In this document: positions 1 to 5,433 of the stretch, one piece after another | Layout of the letters: each line of letters opens with the position of its first letter | How positions within the stretch are numbered: position 1 is the first letter of the stretch | Assembly (NCBI GenBank): GCA_903904765.1 | Contig: CAIVEA010000052.1 | Span: forward strand, 1 to 5,433 | Direction: 5' to 3' | Length of the DNA stretch: 5,433 bases | Source of the DNA: an uncultured Chloroflexota bacterium | GTDB lineage: Bacteria > Chloroflexota > Anaerolineae > Aggregatilineales > Phototrophicaceae | Notes under the pieces: model-generated | Databases searched by the model: none | Told to the model about the DNA's origin: nothing | The model's input: only the letters and a program-made list of their open reading frames with translations | Position numbers and translations under genes: made by a program

Positions 1-2
1 TC

Positions 3-104
3 TACATCCCCGGTCTGGGCGGCGTTCGCATCGAGGATGATGTGGTCGTCACCGAAACCGGGCTGGATGTGCTGACGCGCTTCCCCAAGCACCTGACGCG
101 CTAA
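3..104 (+). CDS. M24-family metallopeptidase (Xaa-Pro aminopeptidase type), C-terminal fragment
   Basis: Only the last 33 codons are in the window; the rest lies upstream of base 1. The fragment begins [18 protein letters not shown] and ends FPKHLTR before a TAA stop at 102-104. The [11 protein letters not shown] block is the hallmark C-terminal motif of M24 'pita-bread' peptidases (Xaa-Pro aminopeptidase, prolidase). In that family the Glu of RIED (codon 33-35 here) is a ligand of the dinuclear metal centre, and the following 'VTE.G..VLT.FPK.L' tail is typical. These cytoplasmic enzymes cleave the bond before proline in peptides. The exact subfamily (aminopeptidase P, dipeptidase or creatinase-like) cannot be decided from this tail. 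The gene converges on the DUF1801 gene and has no visible link to the glycan genes. Confidence 0.88.
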   Translation, partial: YIPGLGGVRIEDDVVVTETGLDVLTRFPKHLTR

Positions 105-155
105 CCTCTCCTCTCAATCCCTTCGTCTGAGGGGAAGCAAGAGTCCTCACCCCAA

Positions 156-177
156 CCCTCCCCATGCATGGGGAGGG
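156..177. other. Perfect 22-bp palindrome (hairpin/cruciform) between convergent genes
   Basis: CCCTCCCC (156-163), ATGCAT (164-169) and GGGGAGGG (170-177) form an uninterrupted self-complementary sequence. In RNA from either strand the two 8-base arms give a very GC-rich stem with a six-base, itself palindromic, loop. It lies 51 bases past the peptidase stop and 16 bases past the DUF1801 stop, so it could protect or end both transcripts. It is not a canonical intrinsic terminator: reading + the stem is followed by AAAAAGGG, and reading - by TTGGGG, so neither side gives a U-tract. Confidence 0.7.
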
Positions 178-190
178 AAAAAGGGAGGGG
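170..190 (+). other. Putative G-quadruplex motif
   Basis: Four G-tracts (GGGG 170-173, GGG 175-177, GGG 183-185, GGGG 187-190) are separated by loops of 1, 5 and 1 bases (A, AAAAA, A). This satisfies the usual G3+ N1-7 rule for an intramolecular quadruplex on the + strand. The first two tracts are also the right arm of the 156-177 palindrome, so hairpin and quadruplex would compete. On the - strand the same bases are a C-rich, i-motif-like run just after the DUF1801 stop codon. Folding in the cell is not shown by sequence. Confidence 0.55.
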
Positions 191-193
191 ATT

Positions 194-1087
194 CTAAGGC
201 GTTTCCGATTCGGGCGGGGGTGCGGCAGCGGCTTGCAGCAAATCACGCAGGGCGGGCGCTTCGAGCTGGTCGGCGCGTTTGATGCGGATGATGCGCTCCT
301 GCCCCTTCCCCGCCTCTAACAATCCCATCGGGTCGGGCAATTCCGCCCCCCGACGGAATGCGATTTGCAACCGCCCCTTCACGGGAGTCAGCGAGATCAC
401 CTGATCGTCCAGCGCGGCGCTTTTGCCATAGGATAGCGTGCGGAAGCCCTCGTACACGCGCTCATTGGCATTCGGCAGCGCTGCCTGCACAATCGGGCGG
501 GCGACATCTAGCAGCGCCCGCGATTCCGGCGGCAACCGCTTTAGGAAGGTACGGGGTTCCATATCGAAATGCGCGGCGGGGTCGGCGCTATACAGTAGTT
601 GGAAAGGCGGGGTGTTGCCTTTCATCAGCGCCCGCATCGTCACCGGCACTTTGAACTGCAAGCCCTTCACCTTGCGCCGCAGCCGCAGCGCCTTCCGCAT
701 GGTCTTGCGATCCCACCCCAGCAGACGAATCAGTTCCGGCAGGCAAATGGCGGATACGTTCTCAATCTCGCCGCTGGTGGTTGAATACGTCACAAATACC
801 ATCAAAATATCTTCAATGCCTTGCGCCCAATCGTCTGCCTCATCATCAAAAAAACGGTCTACATCAAACCATTGAACACCCTGTTGTTTTTTGAGTTCGA
901 CCTTGAACTTACGCCAGTGTGCTGCCACGCTAAAGGTATAAAGATTGTCACCGCTAGGTTCGACCTTCCGAAAGAACGCATTCGCTAAATCCTCAATGCT
1001 GCCGCGAGGGGTGATGCGAATTGCTGCGATGTCTTTGCGGGATCGAATTGCCTTTTCAAATACGGAGGGAACTTCGAGCCATTCCAT
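194..1087 (-). CDS. DUF1801 (YdhG-like) C-terminal domain protein with unrecognised N-terminal region
   Basis: A 297-residue protein is predicted from an ATG at 1087-1085. I prefer this start because GAGGTG (1100-1095) sits 7 bases upstream; an in-frame GTG at 1102 would add five residues but would overlap that SD. Residues about 185-287 match the DUF1801/YdhG-like fold family: conserved-looking blocks include FRTLSYGK, VISLTPVKGRLQIAFRRG, AELPDPMGLLEAGKGQERI and a closing PALRDLLQAA helix. Biochemical function of this family is poorly defined; a YdhG-like member is described as an iron chaperone. Residues 1-180 are unrecognised, with an acidic patch (FFDDEADDW, about 79-87) and a helix-turn-helix-like stretch (about 116-139, LPELIRLLGWDRKTMRKALR). 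There is no signal peptide or membrane segment, so it is probably cytoplasmic. The tail is Ala/Pro-rich (AAAAPPPESETP). Base composition is uneven: the 5' third is much richer in AT than the DUF1801 part. The gene is divergent from the GT4 operon across a 79-base spacer; a role in controlling it is possible but unproven. Confidence 0.78.
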   Translation of the reverse strand: MEWLEVPSVFEKAIRSRKDIAAIRITPRGSIEDLANAFFRKVEPSGDNLYTFSVAAHWRKFKVELKKQQGVQWFDVDRFFDDEADDWAQGIEDILMVFVTYSTTSGEIENVSAICLPELIRLLGWDRKTMRKALRLRRKVKGLQFKVPVTMRALMKGNTPPFQLLYSADPAAHFDMEPRTFLKRLPPESRALLDVARPIVQAALPNANERVYEGFRTLSYGKSAALDDQVISLTPVKGRLQIAFRRGAELPDPMGLLEAGKGQERIIRIKRADQLEAPALRDLLQAAAAPPPESETP

Positions 1088-1094
1088 AGCACTG

Positions 1095-1100
1095 CACCTC
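1095..1100 (-). promoter_or_regulatory. Shine-Dalgarno site GAGGTG for the DUF1801 gene
   Basis: Reading the - strand, GAGGTG is followed by seven bases (CAGTGCT) and then ATG at 1087. The spacing is ideal, and this decides the start in favour of the ATG rather than the upstream GTG at 1102, which would contain this element within its own coding sequence. Confidence 0.65.
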
Positions 1101-1112
1101 ACTTAAAATATT

Positions 1113-1149
1113 CATCTGATAAAATAGTAGCAGTTTTATATTTCAGATG
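1113..1149. promoter_or_regulatory. Inverted repeat in the divergent spacer, possible operator
   Basis: CATCTGA (1113-1119) and TCAGATG (1143-1149) are perfect reverse complements with centres 30 bases apart, about three helical turns. Nested inside is a second inverted pair, ATAAAA (1119-1124) and TTTTAT (1134-1139), separated by TAGTAGCAG; a four-base offset on the right side keeps the inner and outer pairs from forming one continuous stem. The right side overlaps the TATATT -10 candidate of the GT4 operon, so a protein bound here could block that promoter. Use as an operator is inferred. Confidence 0.42.
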
Positions 1150-1166
1150 CTCTAGCAGATAGTACC

Positions 1167-2303
1167 ATGTCATCTTACCTGCATCCGCATATTGGCCTGT
1201 TGAGCGCAGAATTGACCACGCGGCACGGTTGGGCCAGCCACAGCCTGCACCTGATCGAAGCCTTGCTGCGAACCGGCGCACAGGTGACGGCGCTCGTCCC
1301 GCCTAGCAGTCCGCCTCTAAAGGGCGCGACGCTGCACCCCATCCTGCCCGAAACCAACCCCGCCGAACGCAATCTGCTACTCAAGCAAATCGCGCTCATC
1401 CCACAGGCGCGGACGCTGCTGCGCGGGGCGCATGTCATCCACGCCACGATTGAGCCTTACGCGCCGCTGGCGGCAGGGGTGGCGGGGGCACGCCCGTTGT
1501 TCGTGACCGGACACGGCAGCTATGTGCGGACGGCGGCGCTGCGGCGCTGGCCTATCAGCATAATGTACGAGCGCGTGCTGCAACGCGCCCGCCTCGTATG
1601 CGTCAGTCATTACACCGAAACCGTTGTCCGTGCTGCGCTGCCGGATGCCCGCACCAGCGTCATCCCAAACGGCGTAGACGCGGCGCGTTTCGTCGGTGCG
1701 GCGGCAGCGCGGGCAGCGACCCCGCCCCATCCCCCGACGGTGCTGGCGGTTGGCGCGGTCAAACGGCGCAAAGGCATCCTCGAACTGGTGCAAGCCATCG
1801 CCGTCGTGCGGCGCACGCTGCCGGATGTGCAGGCCGTCATCATCGGCAGTCTGACGAGCGAACCGGATTACACCGCACAGGTACAGGAAGCGGTGCGCGA
1901 TCTGGGGCTGGAAGGCGCAGTGCATCTACGCGGGCATGTGCCGGAGGCCGATCTGCTGGCGGCTTATGCAGAGGCCGATGTGTTCGCCCTACCCTCGATG
2001 AATCAGGGCTGGAAGTTCGAGGGCTACGGCATTGTGTATCTGGAAGCGGGCGCGGCTGGCCTGCCGGTCATCGGCACGCGGGACTGCGGCGCGGAAGATG
2101 CAATTGTGGAAGGCGTGACCGGTCTACTCGTCCCGCAGGTGGGCGTGGCGGAGGCGCTGCCTGCCGCGCTGCTGCGGTTGCTAACGGATGCCGATTTGCG
2201 GCGGCGCATGGGCGGGGCGGGGCGCGAGAAGGCCGAACGTCAATCATGGGACTGGGTGGCGGCGCAGTGGCTGGCAGCTTATCAGGCGGGACAGGAAGGA
2301 TGA
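1167..2303 (+). CDS. GT4-type glycosyltransferase (GT-B fold)
   Basis: A 378-residue cytoplasmic protein, normal length for CAZy family GT4, which transfers a sugar from a nucleotide donor with retention of configuration. The N-terminal Rossmann domain (about 1-172) has the strand HIGLLSAE, then an acceptor-side GWASHSLHLIEAL helix (G21-L33) and the VCVSHYT block (144-150). The SVIPNGVDAARF motif (164-175) marks the end of this domain, followed by an Ala/Pro-rich linker. The C-terminal donor-binding domain has VGAVKRRKG (195-203, with K199/K202 at the phosphate-binding positions) and the diagnostic E-X7-E motif, E285 to E293 in EGYGIVYLEAGAAGLPVIGT. The WDWVAAQWLAAY helix near the end (361-372) is the usual cross-over helix. 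EGYGIVYLEA resembles mannosyltransferases of the PimB' type, but donor and acceptor are not determinable. The ATG at 1167 has no clear SD; no in-frame ATG lies between it and the TAG at 1128, and the first beta strand follows directly. It is the first gene of an operon with the flippase. Confidence 0.9.
   Translation: MSSYLHPHIGLLSAELTTRHGWASHSLHLIEALLRTGAQVTALVPPSSPPLKGATLHPILPETNPAERNLLLKQIALIPQARTLLRGAHVIHATIEPYAPLAAGVAGARPLFVTGHGSYVRTAALRRWPISIMYERVLQRARLVCVSHYTETVVRAALPDARTSVIPNGVDAARFVGAAAARAATPPHPPTVLAVGAVKRRKGILELVQAIAVVRRTLPDVQAVIIGSLTSEPDYTAQVQEAVRDLGLEGAVHLRGHVPEADLLAAYAEADVFALPSMNQGWKFEGYGIVYLEAGAAGLPVIGTRDCGAEDAIVEGVTGLLVPQVGVAEALPAALLRLLTDADLRRRMGGAGREKAERQSWDWVAAQWLAAYQAGQEG
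2293..2299 (+). promoter_or_regulatory. Ribosome-binding site AGGAAGG at the GT4/flippase junction
   Basis: AGGAAGG lies inside the last codons of the GT4 gene and directly abuts the flippase ATG at 2300. Spacing to that ATG is too tight for the full heptamer; spacing to a second in-frame ATG at 2309 is nine bases, which is nearer optimal. The site therefore leaves the flippase start ambiguous by three residues. Confidence 0.5.
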
Positions 2304-3676
2304 ACCGGATGCGAGGGTTTCTACAGCGCAAATTCGTGCGCGACACGCTGGCGCTGCAAATCGGCAAACTCGGCACGACTGGGCTGACTATCCTTTCATC
2401 GCTGCTGGTGGCGCGGTTGCTGGGCACAGAAGCCTACGGCGCATGGGCGCTGGCGCAATCCTTCTTCTCGATCTGGCAAACGCTCAACCTGACGGGCGTG
2501 AGCATGAGCGCCAACACGCAGCTGGCAATTGCCGTCGGCGCGAAGGATGCCGCCGAAATCCTGAATGTCTCGGCCTTTTATGTACAGGTTTCCACAGGTT
2601 GGGCGCTGGTCGTCAGCAGCCTGATGGCGCTGGTCGGGCCGGGACTGGCGGCGCTGGCCTACAGCGGCGACTCGCACATCGGTCTACTGGCAGCGGGACT
2701 GTCGCTGACCACCCTGCCAGATGCGCTCTATGCTTATGTGCTGATCGCGCTGCAAAGCCACCGTTCCATGCGGACGCTGGCCGTCCTGCAAAACCTGAAT
2801 CAACTGGTGCTGCTGCTCTGCACAGCCGCCGCCCTCATCCTCAATCCCACTCCAGAAGCAATGGTGTTGTCGCGGTTGGCCTATTCCACCCTGACGATGG
2901 CGTTGGCCTTCGTCTTTTTCGAGCGCGGACGGCGCGGCGGTCTGCCCTACCCCTCGCTGCTGCACATCTGCCGCCATGCGCTGCGCGTTTCGCCACGTCC
3001 GTACTGGCGCTTCGGCCTATGGAACGCAGTGGACAAGAACATCACCACCCTGTTCGTAGATGTGCCGATACAATTGGTGGGCATTTACGTGGGCAAGGCG
3101 GCGGCAGGCTATCTGGGAATCGCGTTCCGGGCACTCACCATCCCGTCCATGTTAACCTCCGCCGTGTTCGACAATTTGCAAGCGGTCATCCCGCAAGCCG
3201 TCGGACGCGGGGATTTCGGCAACCTGCGCCGCAACCTGCGGCGGGTACTGCTCGGCCTATCGGTCGGAGCGATCGTGTTTTACGCCGCCTTCGCGCTGAC
3301 TGCGCCGCTGTTCGTGCCGCTGCTGTTCGGCGCGGAATGGCTGCCCGCCGTCCCTGCCATTGCCGCGCTCTCGGTATACGGCGCGGTGACGATTGTCGGA
3401 GGCACGTTCGGCCCGCTGTACCGGGCGCTGAACGTGCTGCGCCCGATTGTGCTGCTAAAGGCGCTCACACTGACGGGAGTCGGTCTGTTCGGGTTGCTCG
3501 TCCTGCGCGGGAATGGCACAACAATGGAAGCCAACGCGGGGGCGTTGTTTGGCGTGTGGCTGGTGAACCTGTTCTACCTGTTCTCCATCGGCGGCACGGC
3601 ATGGGTTTCGCTGCGCGGCCTGCGGCGGGCGGCTGACCAGCAAGGTACACGAACAAGCGCATCAATAGCCGATTAG
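2300..3676 (+). CDS. Wzx-like oligosaccharide flippase (MOP superfamily, polysaccharide biosynthesis protein)
   Basis: A 458-residue hydrophobic protein with about 12 predicted membrane segments (roughly 17-40, 48-66, 90-112, 125-150, 159-181, 190-208, 250-275, 280-300, 315-345, 353-372, 384-403, 411-440). That is the expected size and topology for Wzx/RfbX-type flippases, which move undecaprenyl-linked oligosaccharides across the cytoplasmic membrane. The N-terminus is typical: a short basic leader (RGFLQRKFVRD), then a first helix ending SSLLVARLLGTEAYGAWALA, matching the 'ar.LG...yG..ala' signature. A basic cytoplasmic loop (ERGRRGG, 208-214) falls mid-protein, and LFGAEWLPAVPAIAALS (342-358) matches the conserved 'lfG..w..a.p...iLa' region. 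The start ATG at 2300 overlaps the GT4 stop (ATGA), so the genes are probably translationally coupled; an ATG at 2309 is an alternative. The open frame extends far upstream through the GT4 gene but encodes no plausible protein there. Identity at superfamily level is firm; substrate is unknown. Confidence 0.88.
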   Translation: MNRMRGFLQRKFVRDTLALQIGKLGTTGLTILSSLLVARLLGTEAYGAWALAQSFFSIWQTLNLTGVSMSANTQLAIAVGAKDAAEILNVSAFYVQVSTGWALVVSSLMALVGPGLAALAYSGDSHIGLLAAGLSLTTLPDALYAYVLIALQSHRSMRTLAVLQNLNQLVLLLCTAAALILNPTPEAMVLSRLAYSTLTMALAFVFFERGRRGGLPYPSLLHICRHALRVSPRPYWRFGLWNAVDKNITTLFVDVPIQLVGIYVGKAAAGYLGIAFRALTIPSMLTSAVFDNLQAVIPQAVGRGDFGNLRRNLRRVLLGLSVGAIVFYAAFALTAPLFVPLLFGAEWLPAVPAIAALSVYGAVTIVGGTFGPLYRALNVLRPIVLLKALTLTGVGLFGLLVLRGNGTTMEANAGALFGVWLVNLFYLFSIGGTAWVSLRGLRRAADQQGTRTSASIAD

Positions 3677-5433
3677 TTGCAGGTTGTACGATACAAGCGT
3701 ATATCCCGATCCAGAACGTGCAACGTCTGGCAGATTTGAAATCCCTGTTGCTGGATATAAGCCTGCAATCCCTCGTTAAAGACCATCTCAGCTTCAATAT
3801 CCACAATCAAGGTGGGGTGAACACGCTCCCACACTTCGATTGGGCGGCTTAGCTTCCAACGTTTTATGGCAGTATATTCAGCCGCAAAACTAATCAATTG
3901 GGGATGATACGGTAATGTCCAGACCAGTTGATGCGTACTCACCACCACATCGTCCGCATGTACATAGGGTGTCAATACCGGCTTCATCTCCTCATAGAGA
4001 AAGGGGGGGAATTGACCTGTACGGAAGAGTTGCCCCACATCTGACCACAAGATGAACAGCCCACTCATTTGCCCCACGAGTACAGCGACAATAGCAGATG
4101 AAATCAGAATTGTCCTCAACCCATACTGAGTTTTTTGCTTGATGGAGTGGAGTCCATCTGCGATCAACACACCCACTGGAACCACATACAGCGCATTATG
4201 ATGGGTGTAGTACCCTTGCGTATCGAGCATGACCGCACAAAAAATAAAGGCCATCAGCAATCCTAAAAACAACCGATCACTGGCATTCCGCCGCCAGAAC
4301 AGGTAGGCAAAGGCAGCAACAATGACCAGCCCCTCCGGCAAGGAAACCCATGTCAAATACAACAAACGATCCGGCAAATACTCGCGGGCAGCCAGCGTCG
4401 CCAGATATGCTTGTAACCCGCCCACAGGTTCAATGTTGAACACGAAGTAAACAATTACCCCCACAAAAGCGCCCGCCCCGAAGCCCAGCACAGGCCACAG
4501 AACATTCCACTTTCGCTGACGGTACAGGTTAGCCACACACGCTATTGCGTAATACAAAGAACAGGCGGTGGCAAAAATAATCGCTGCGGCATGCAATTGC
4601 ATGGATAGCGTGGCGAAAAGTCCGCAGGCAAAATGCCACACGATCGCATAACGATGGGTTCGGCGCGCCTGAACCGCCACTAAAAGCACGATTGTGGAGG
4701 CAAATGGCAGTTGATGATCCGGGCGATAATCCCAAAATGGAACAAATGCGAGGCTCAAGACCGCAAAGATCGTGCTGAAGAACGCGGCAGACCGTCCGTA
4801 TAACCGCCATGTGAGCGCCGCAATGCCCGCGAAAGCCAACAAAAAGAATGTGAAATTCCACACACGCCCGACATGAATATCAAATGCGATATGTTCCAAA
4901 GCCCAACCGTAAGCTGCCACACTCCATCCCAGTCCGGGCATAATCCGATACGGTTCTTGCAGCCATGTCCGGGCATAGATACCGCCCACCAGAAAGGATG
5001 AACTGGCATAATCTGCCCAATGGCCTTCATCAGGTGTGAACCGACGTTCGGCAAGGCTCGTGATGAACATCGGCACCAGCATCAATAGGCCGATGATGAC
5101 CAACCCCATTTGCCACCGGGTAGACGCAACCAAAGAATCGGGGCGTAGCATGACAAGGAGGACAACAGCCAGCAAATATTGTGTAGCCACATACGTCTTT
5201 ATGGTTGCTTCTAGGGGCAAAAGCCATACGACCAGCATCACCAGAGTAGCCATCCCCATCCCCACGAAATACCAGCGCGTAGGGATGCGAGTCACCATAT
5301 CGGCAACAAAACGGTGTAAAACCAGCAACACACCCCACAATACGGTGACGATCACCGAACCCAGCACAACCACAGCATAACTTTTGCTATACCGATTCAA
5401 GAAATCCGGCGTATCGCTGACATGATTCCACAA
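3673..5433 (-). CDS. Integral-membrane GT-C fold glycosyltransferase (PMT/ArnT-like), 5' end at window edge
   Basis: An open frame of 586 codons runs from the window edge to a TAA at 3675-3673. The first visible codon is TTG, which could be a start, but the real start may be slightly upstream; the first internal ATG (M46) would cut off the first membrane segment (about 18-42). There are about 13 hydrophobic segments up to residue 463, then a soluble C-terminal domain (about 470-586) expected on the outer face. After the fourth segment comes FTPDEGHWADYASSSFLVGG; the Asp-Glu pair (D135, E136) matches the acidic first extracytoplasmic loop of GT-C enzymes such as PMT and ArnT, where the Asp is catalytic. 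WDYRPDHQLP (234-243) resembles the second acidic motif. These enzymes use polyprenyl-phosphate-linked sugars to glycosylate lipids, glycans or proteins outside the cytoplasm. The gene is convergent with the flippase, overlapping it by four bases, and has visibly lower GC than that operon. Donor and acceptor are unknown. Confidence 0.82.
   Translation of the reverse strand: MWNHVSDTPDFLNRYSKSYAVVVLGSVIVTVLWGVLLVLHRFVADMVTRIPTRWYFVGMGMATLVMLVVWLLPLEATIKTYVATQYLLAVVLLVMLRPDSLVASTRWQMGLVIIGLLMLVPMFITSLAERRFTPDEGHWADYASSSFLVGGIYARTWLQEPYRIMPGLGWSVAAYGWALEHIAFDIHVGRVWNFTFFLLAFAGIAALTWRLYGRSAAFFSTIFAVLSLAFVPFWDYRPDHQLPFASTIVLLVAVQARRTHRYAIVWHFACGLFATLSMQLHAAAIIFATACSLYYAIACVANLYRQRKWNVLWPVLGFGAGAFVGVIVYFVFNIEPVGGLQAYLATLAAREYLPDRLLYLTWVSLPEGLVIVAAFAYLFWRRNASDRLFLGLLMAFIFCAVMLDTQGYYTHHNALYVVPVGVLIADGLHSIKQKTQYGLRTILISSAIVAVLVGQMSGLFILWSDVGQLFRTGQFPPFLYEEMKPVLTPYVHADDVVVSTHQLVWTLPYHPQLISFAAEYTAIKRWKLSRPIEVWERVHPTLIVDIEAEMVFNEGLQAYIQQQGFQICQTLHVLDRDIRLYRTTCN

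Larger units (their letters stand above)
105..193. repeat. Convergent intergenic spacer resembling a dispersed C-rich/G-rich repeat
   Basis: The 89 bases between two convergent stop codons are made largely of C-runs on the left and G-runs on the right. They contain a weak hairpin (CCCT 119-122 with AGGG 130-133, 7-base loop), a perfect palindrome at 156-177, and a G-tract cluster at 170-190. The pattern (CTCACCCCAACCCTCCCC followed by its G-rich complement) resembles short multicopy intergenic elements seen in many high-GC bacterial genomes. Only one copy is in the window, so the repeat status is inferred. I see no start-plus-SD signal for a real small gene here. Confidence 0.4.
1088..1166. 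promoter_or_regulatory. Divergent AT-rich promoter region
   Basis: This 79-base spacer separates the - strand DUF1801 gene from the + strand GT4 gene and is sharply richer in AT than the flanking sequence. For the + strand a -10-like TATATT lies at 1137-1142, which would place a transcription start about 17-20 bases before the ATG at 1167; a TAAAAT at 1120-1125 is an alternative. For the - strand a TATAAA reads from 1140 to 1135. No convincing -35 hexamer accompanies any of them. The two candidate -10 elements nearest the centre overlap each other, so the divergent transcripts may compete for the same DNA. Confidence 0.45.

Noticed and set aside
156..182. Rho-independent terminator call for the palindrome
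   Set aside because: Neither strand has a U-tract immediately after the stem; the A-run on the + strand gives U residues before, not after, the stem on the - strand.
49..246. Possible small - strand gene of 65 codons across the convergent spacer
   Set aside because: It is the translation of the C/G-rich repeat-like spacer (SLFPSPCMGRVGVRT-type peptide), overlaps both flanking genes and has no ribosome site.
438..875. + strand open frame of 145 codons opposite the DUF1801 gene
   Set aside because: It is antisense to a gene with a recognisable domain and has no motifs; its composition is that of a shadow frame.
1377..1925. - strand open frame of 182 codons opposite the GT4 gene
   Set aside because: Arg/His/Asp-rich composition without any domain, fully antisense to the GT4 catalytic region.
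2208..2224. Second G-quadruplex candidate in the 3' part of the GT4 gene
   Set aside because: Only three tracts of three or more G are present close together, so the four-tract rule is not met; it reflects Gly/Ala codons in high-GC sequence.
1598..2299. Upstream extension of the flippase frame through the GT4 gene
   Set aside because: The 234 extra codons encode a low-complexity Arg/Gly-rich sequence lying over the well-supported GT4 catalytic domain; a start with ribosome site exists at 2300.
2188..3636. A 482-codon open frame on the + strand in a different frame from the flippase
   Set aside because: It is Arg/Ala/Gly/His-rich with no recognisable motif or membrane segment, typical of an alternate frame in high-GC DNA. 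The overlapping frame has a clear flippase signature and a good operon start.
1..5433. CRISPR array, tRNA, rRNA, insertion sequence or phage genes
   Set aside because: No regularly spaced direct repeats, no cloverleaf-like sequence, no rRNA segments and no transposase, integrase or phage structural motifs were seen on either strand.

Overview
The window reads as a high-GC bacterial chromosome segment with densely packed genes. The organism cannot be fixed from sequence alone. A Chloroflexota (Anaerolineae-type) bacterium is a plausible guess, based on gene style and on a C-rich/G-rich dispersed-repeat-like spacer near the left end, but this is inference. No rRNA, tRNA, CRISPR array, transposase or integrase is visible.

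Left part (1-1087). The last 33 codons of a + strand M24-family metallopeptidase (Xaa-Pro aminopeptidase type) end at 104. An 89-base convergent spacer follows, holding a perfect 22-bp palindrome and a four-tract G-quadruplex motif. Next is a - strand gene (194-1087) whose C-terminal third is a DUF1801/YdhG-like domain. Its N-terminal two thirds are not recognised, contain a possible helix-turn-helix, and are clearly richer in AT at the 5' end.

Middle part (1088-3676). A 79-base AT-rich spacer separates the DUF1801 gene from a divergent two-gene operon. The spacer carries a 7-bp perfect inverted repeat (CATCTGA/TCAGATG) around a second short inverted repeat, so it could hold a shared operator. 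The operon encodes a GT-B fold, GT4-type glycosyltransferase (1167-2303), then a multi-spanning Wzx-like oligosaccharide flippase of the MOP superfamily (2300-3676). The two are joined by an ATGA overlap and are probably translationally coupled.

Right part (3673-5433). A - strand integral-membrane GT-C fold glycosyltransferase (PMT/ArnT-like) faces the flippase tail to tail. The two stop codons overlap by four bases. This gene has visibly lower GC than the GT4/flippase pair, and its 5' end lies at or beyond the window edge.

Together, the GT4 enzyme (cytoplasmic sugar transfer, probably onto a lipid carrier), the flippase (translocation of the lipid-linked glycan) and the GT-C enzyme (sugar transfer on the outer membrane face from a polyprenyl-phosphate sugar) fit a cell-surface polysaccharide or glycoconjugate locus. 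Substrates cannot be read from the sequence. I found no clear evidence of a wholly new system. The least explained items are the composite DUF1801 protein with its divergent inverted-repeat promoter region, and the palindrome/G-quadruplex spacer.
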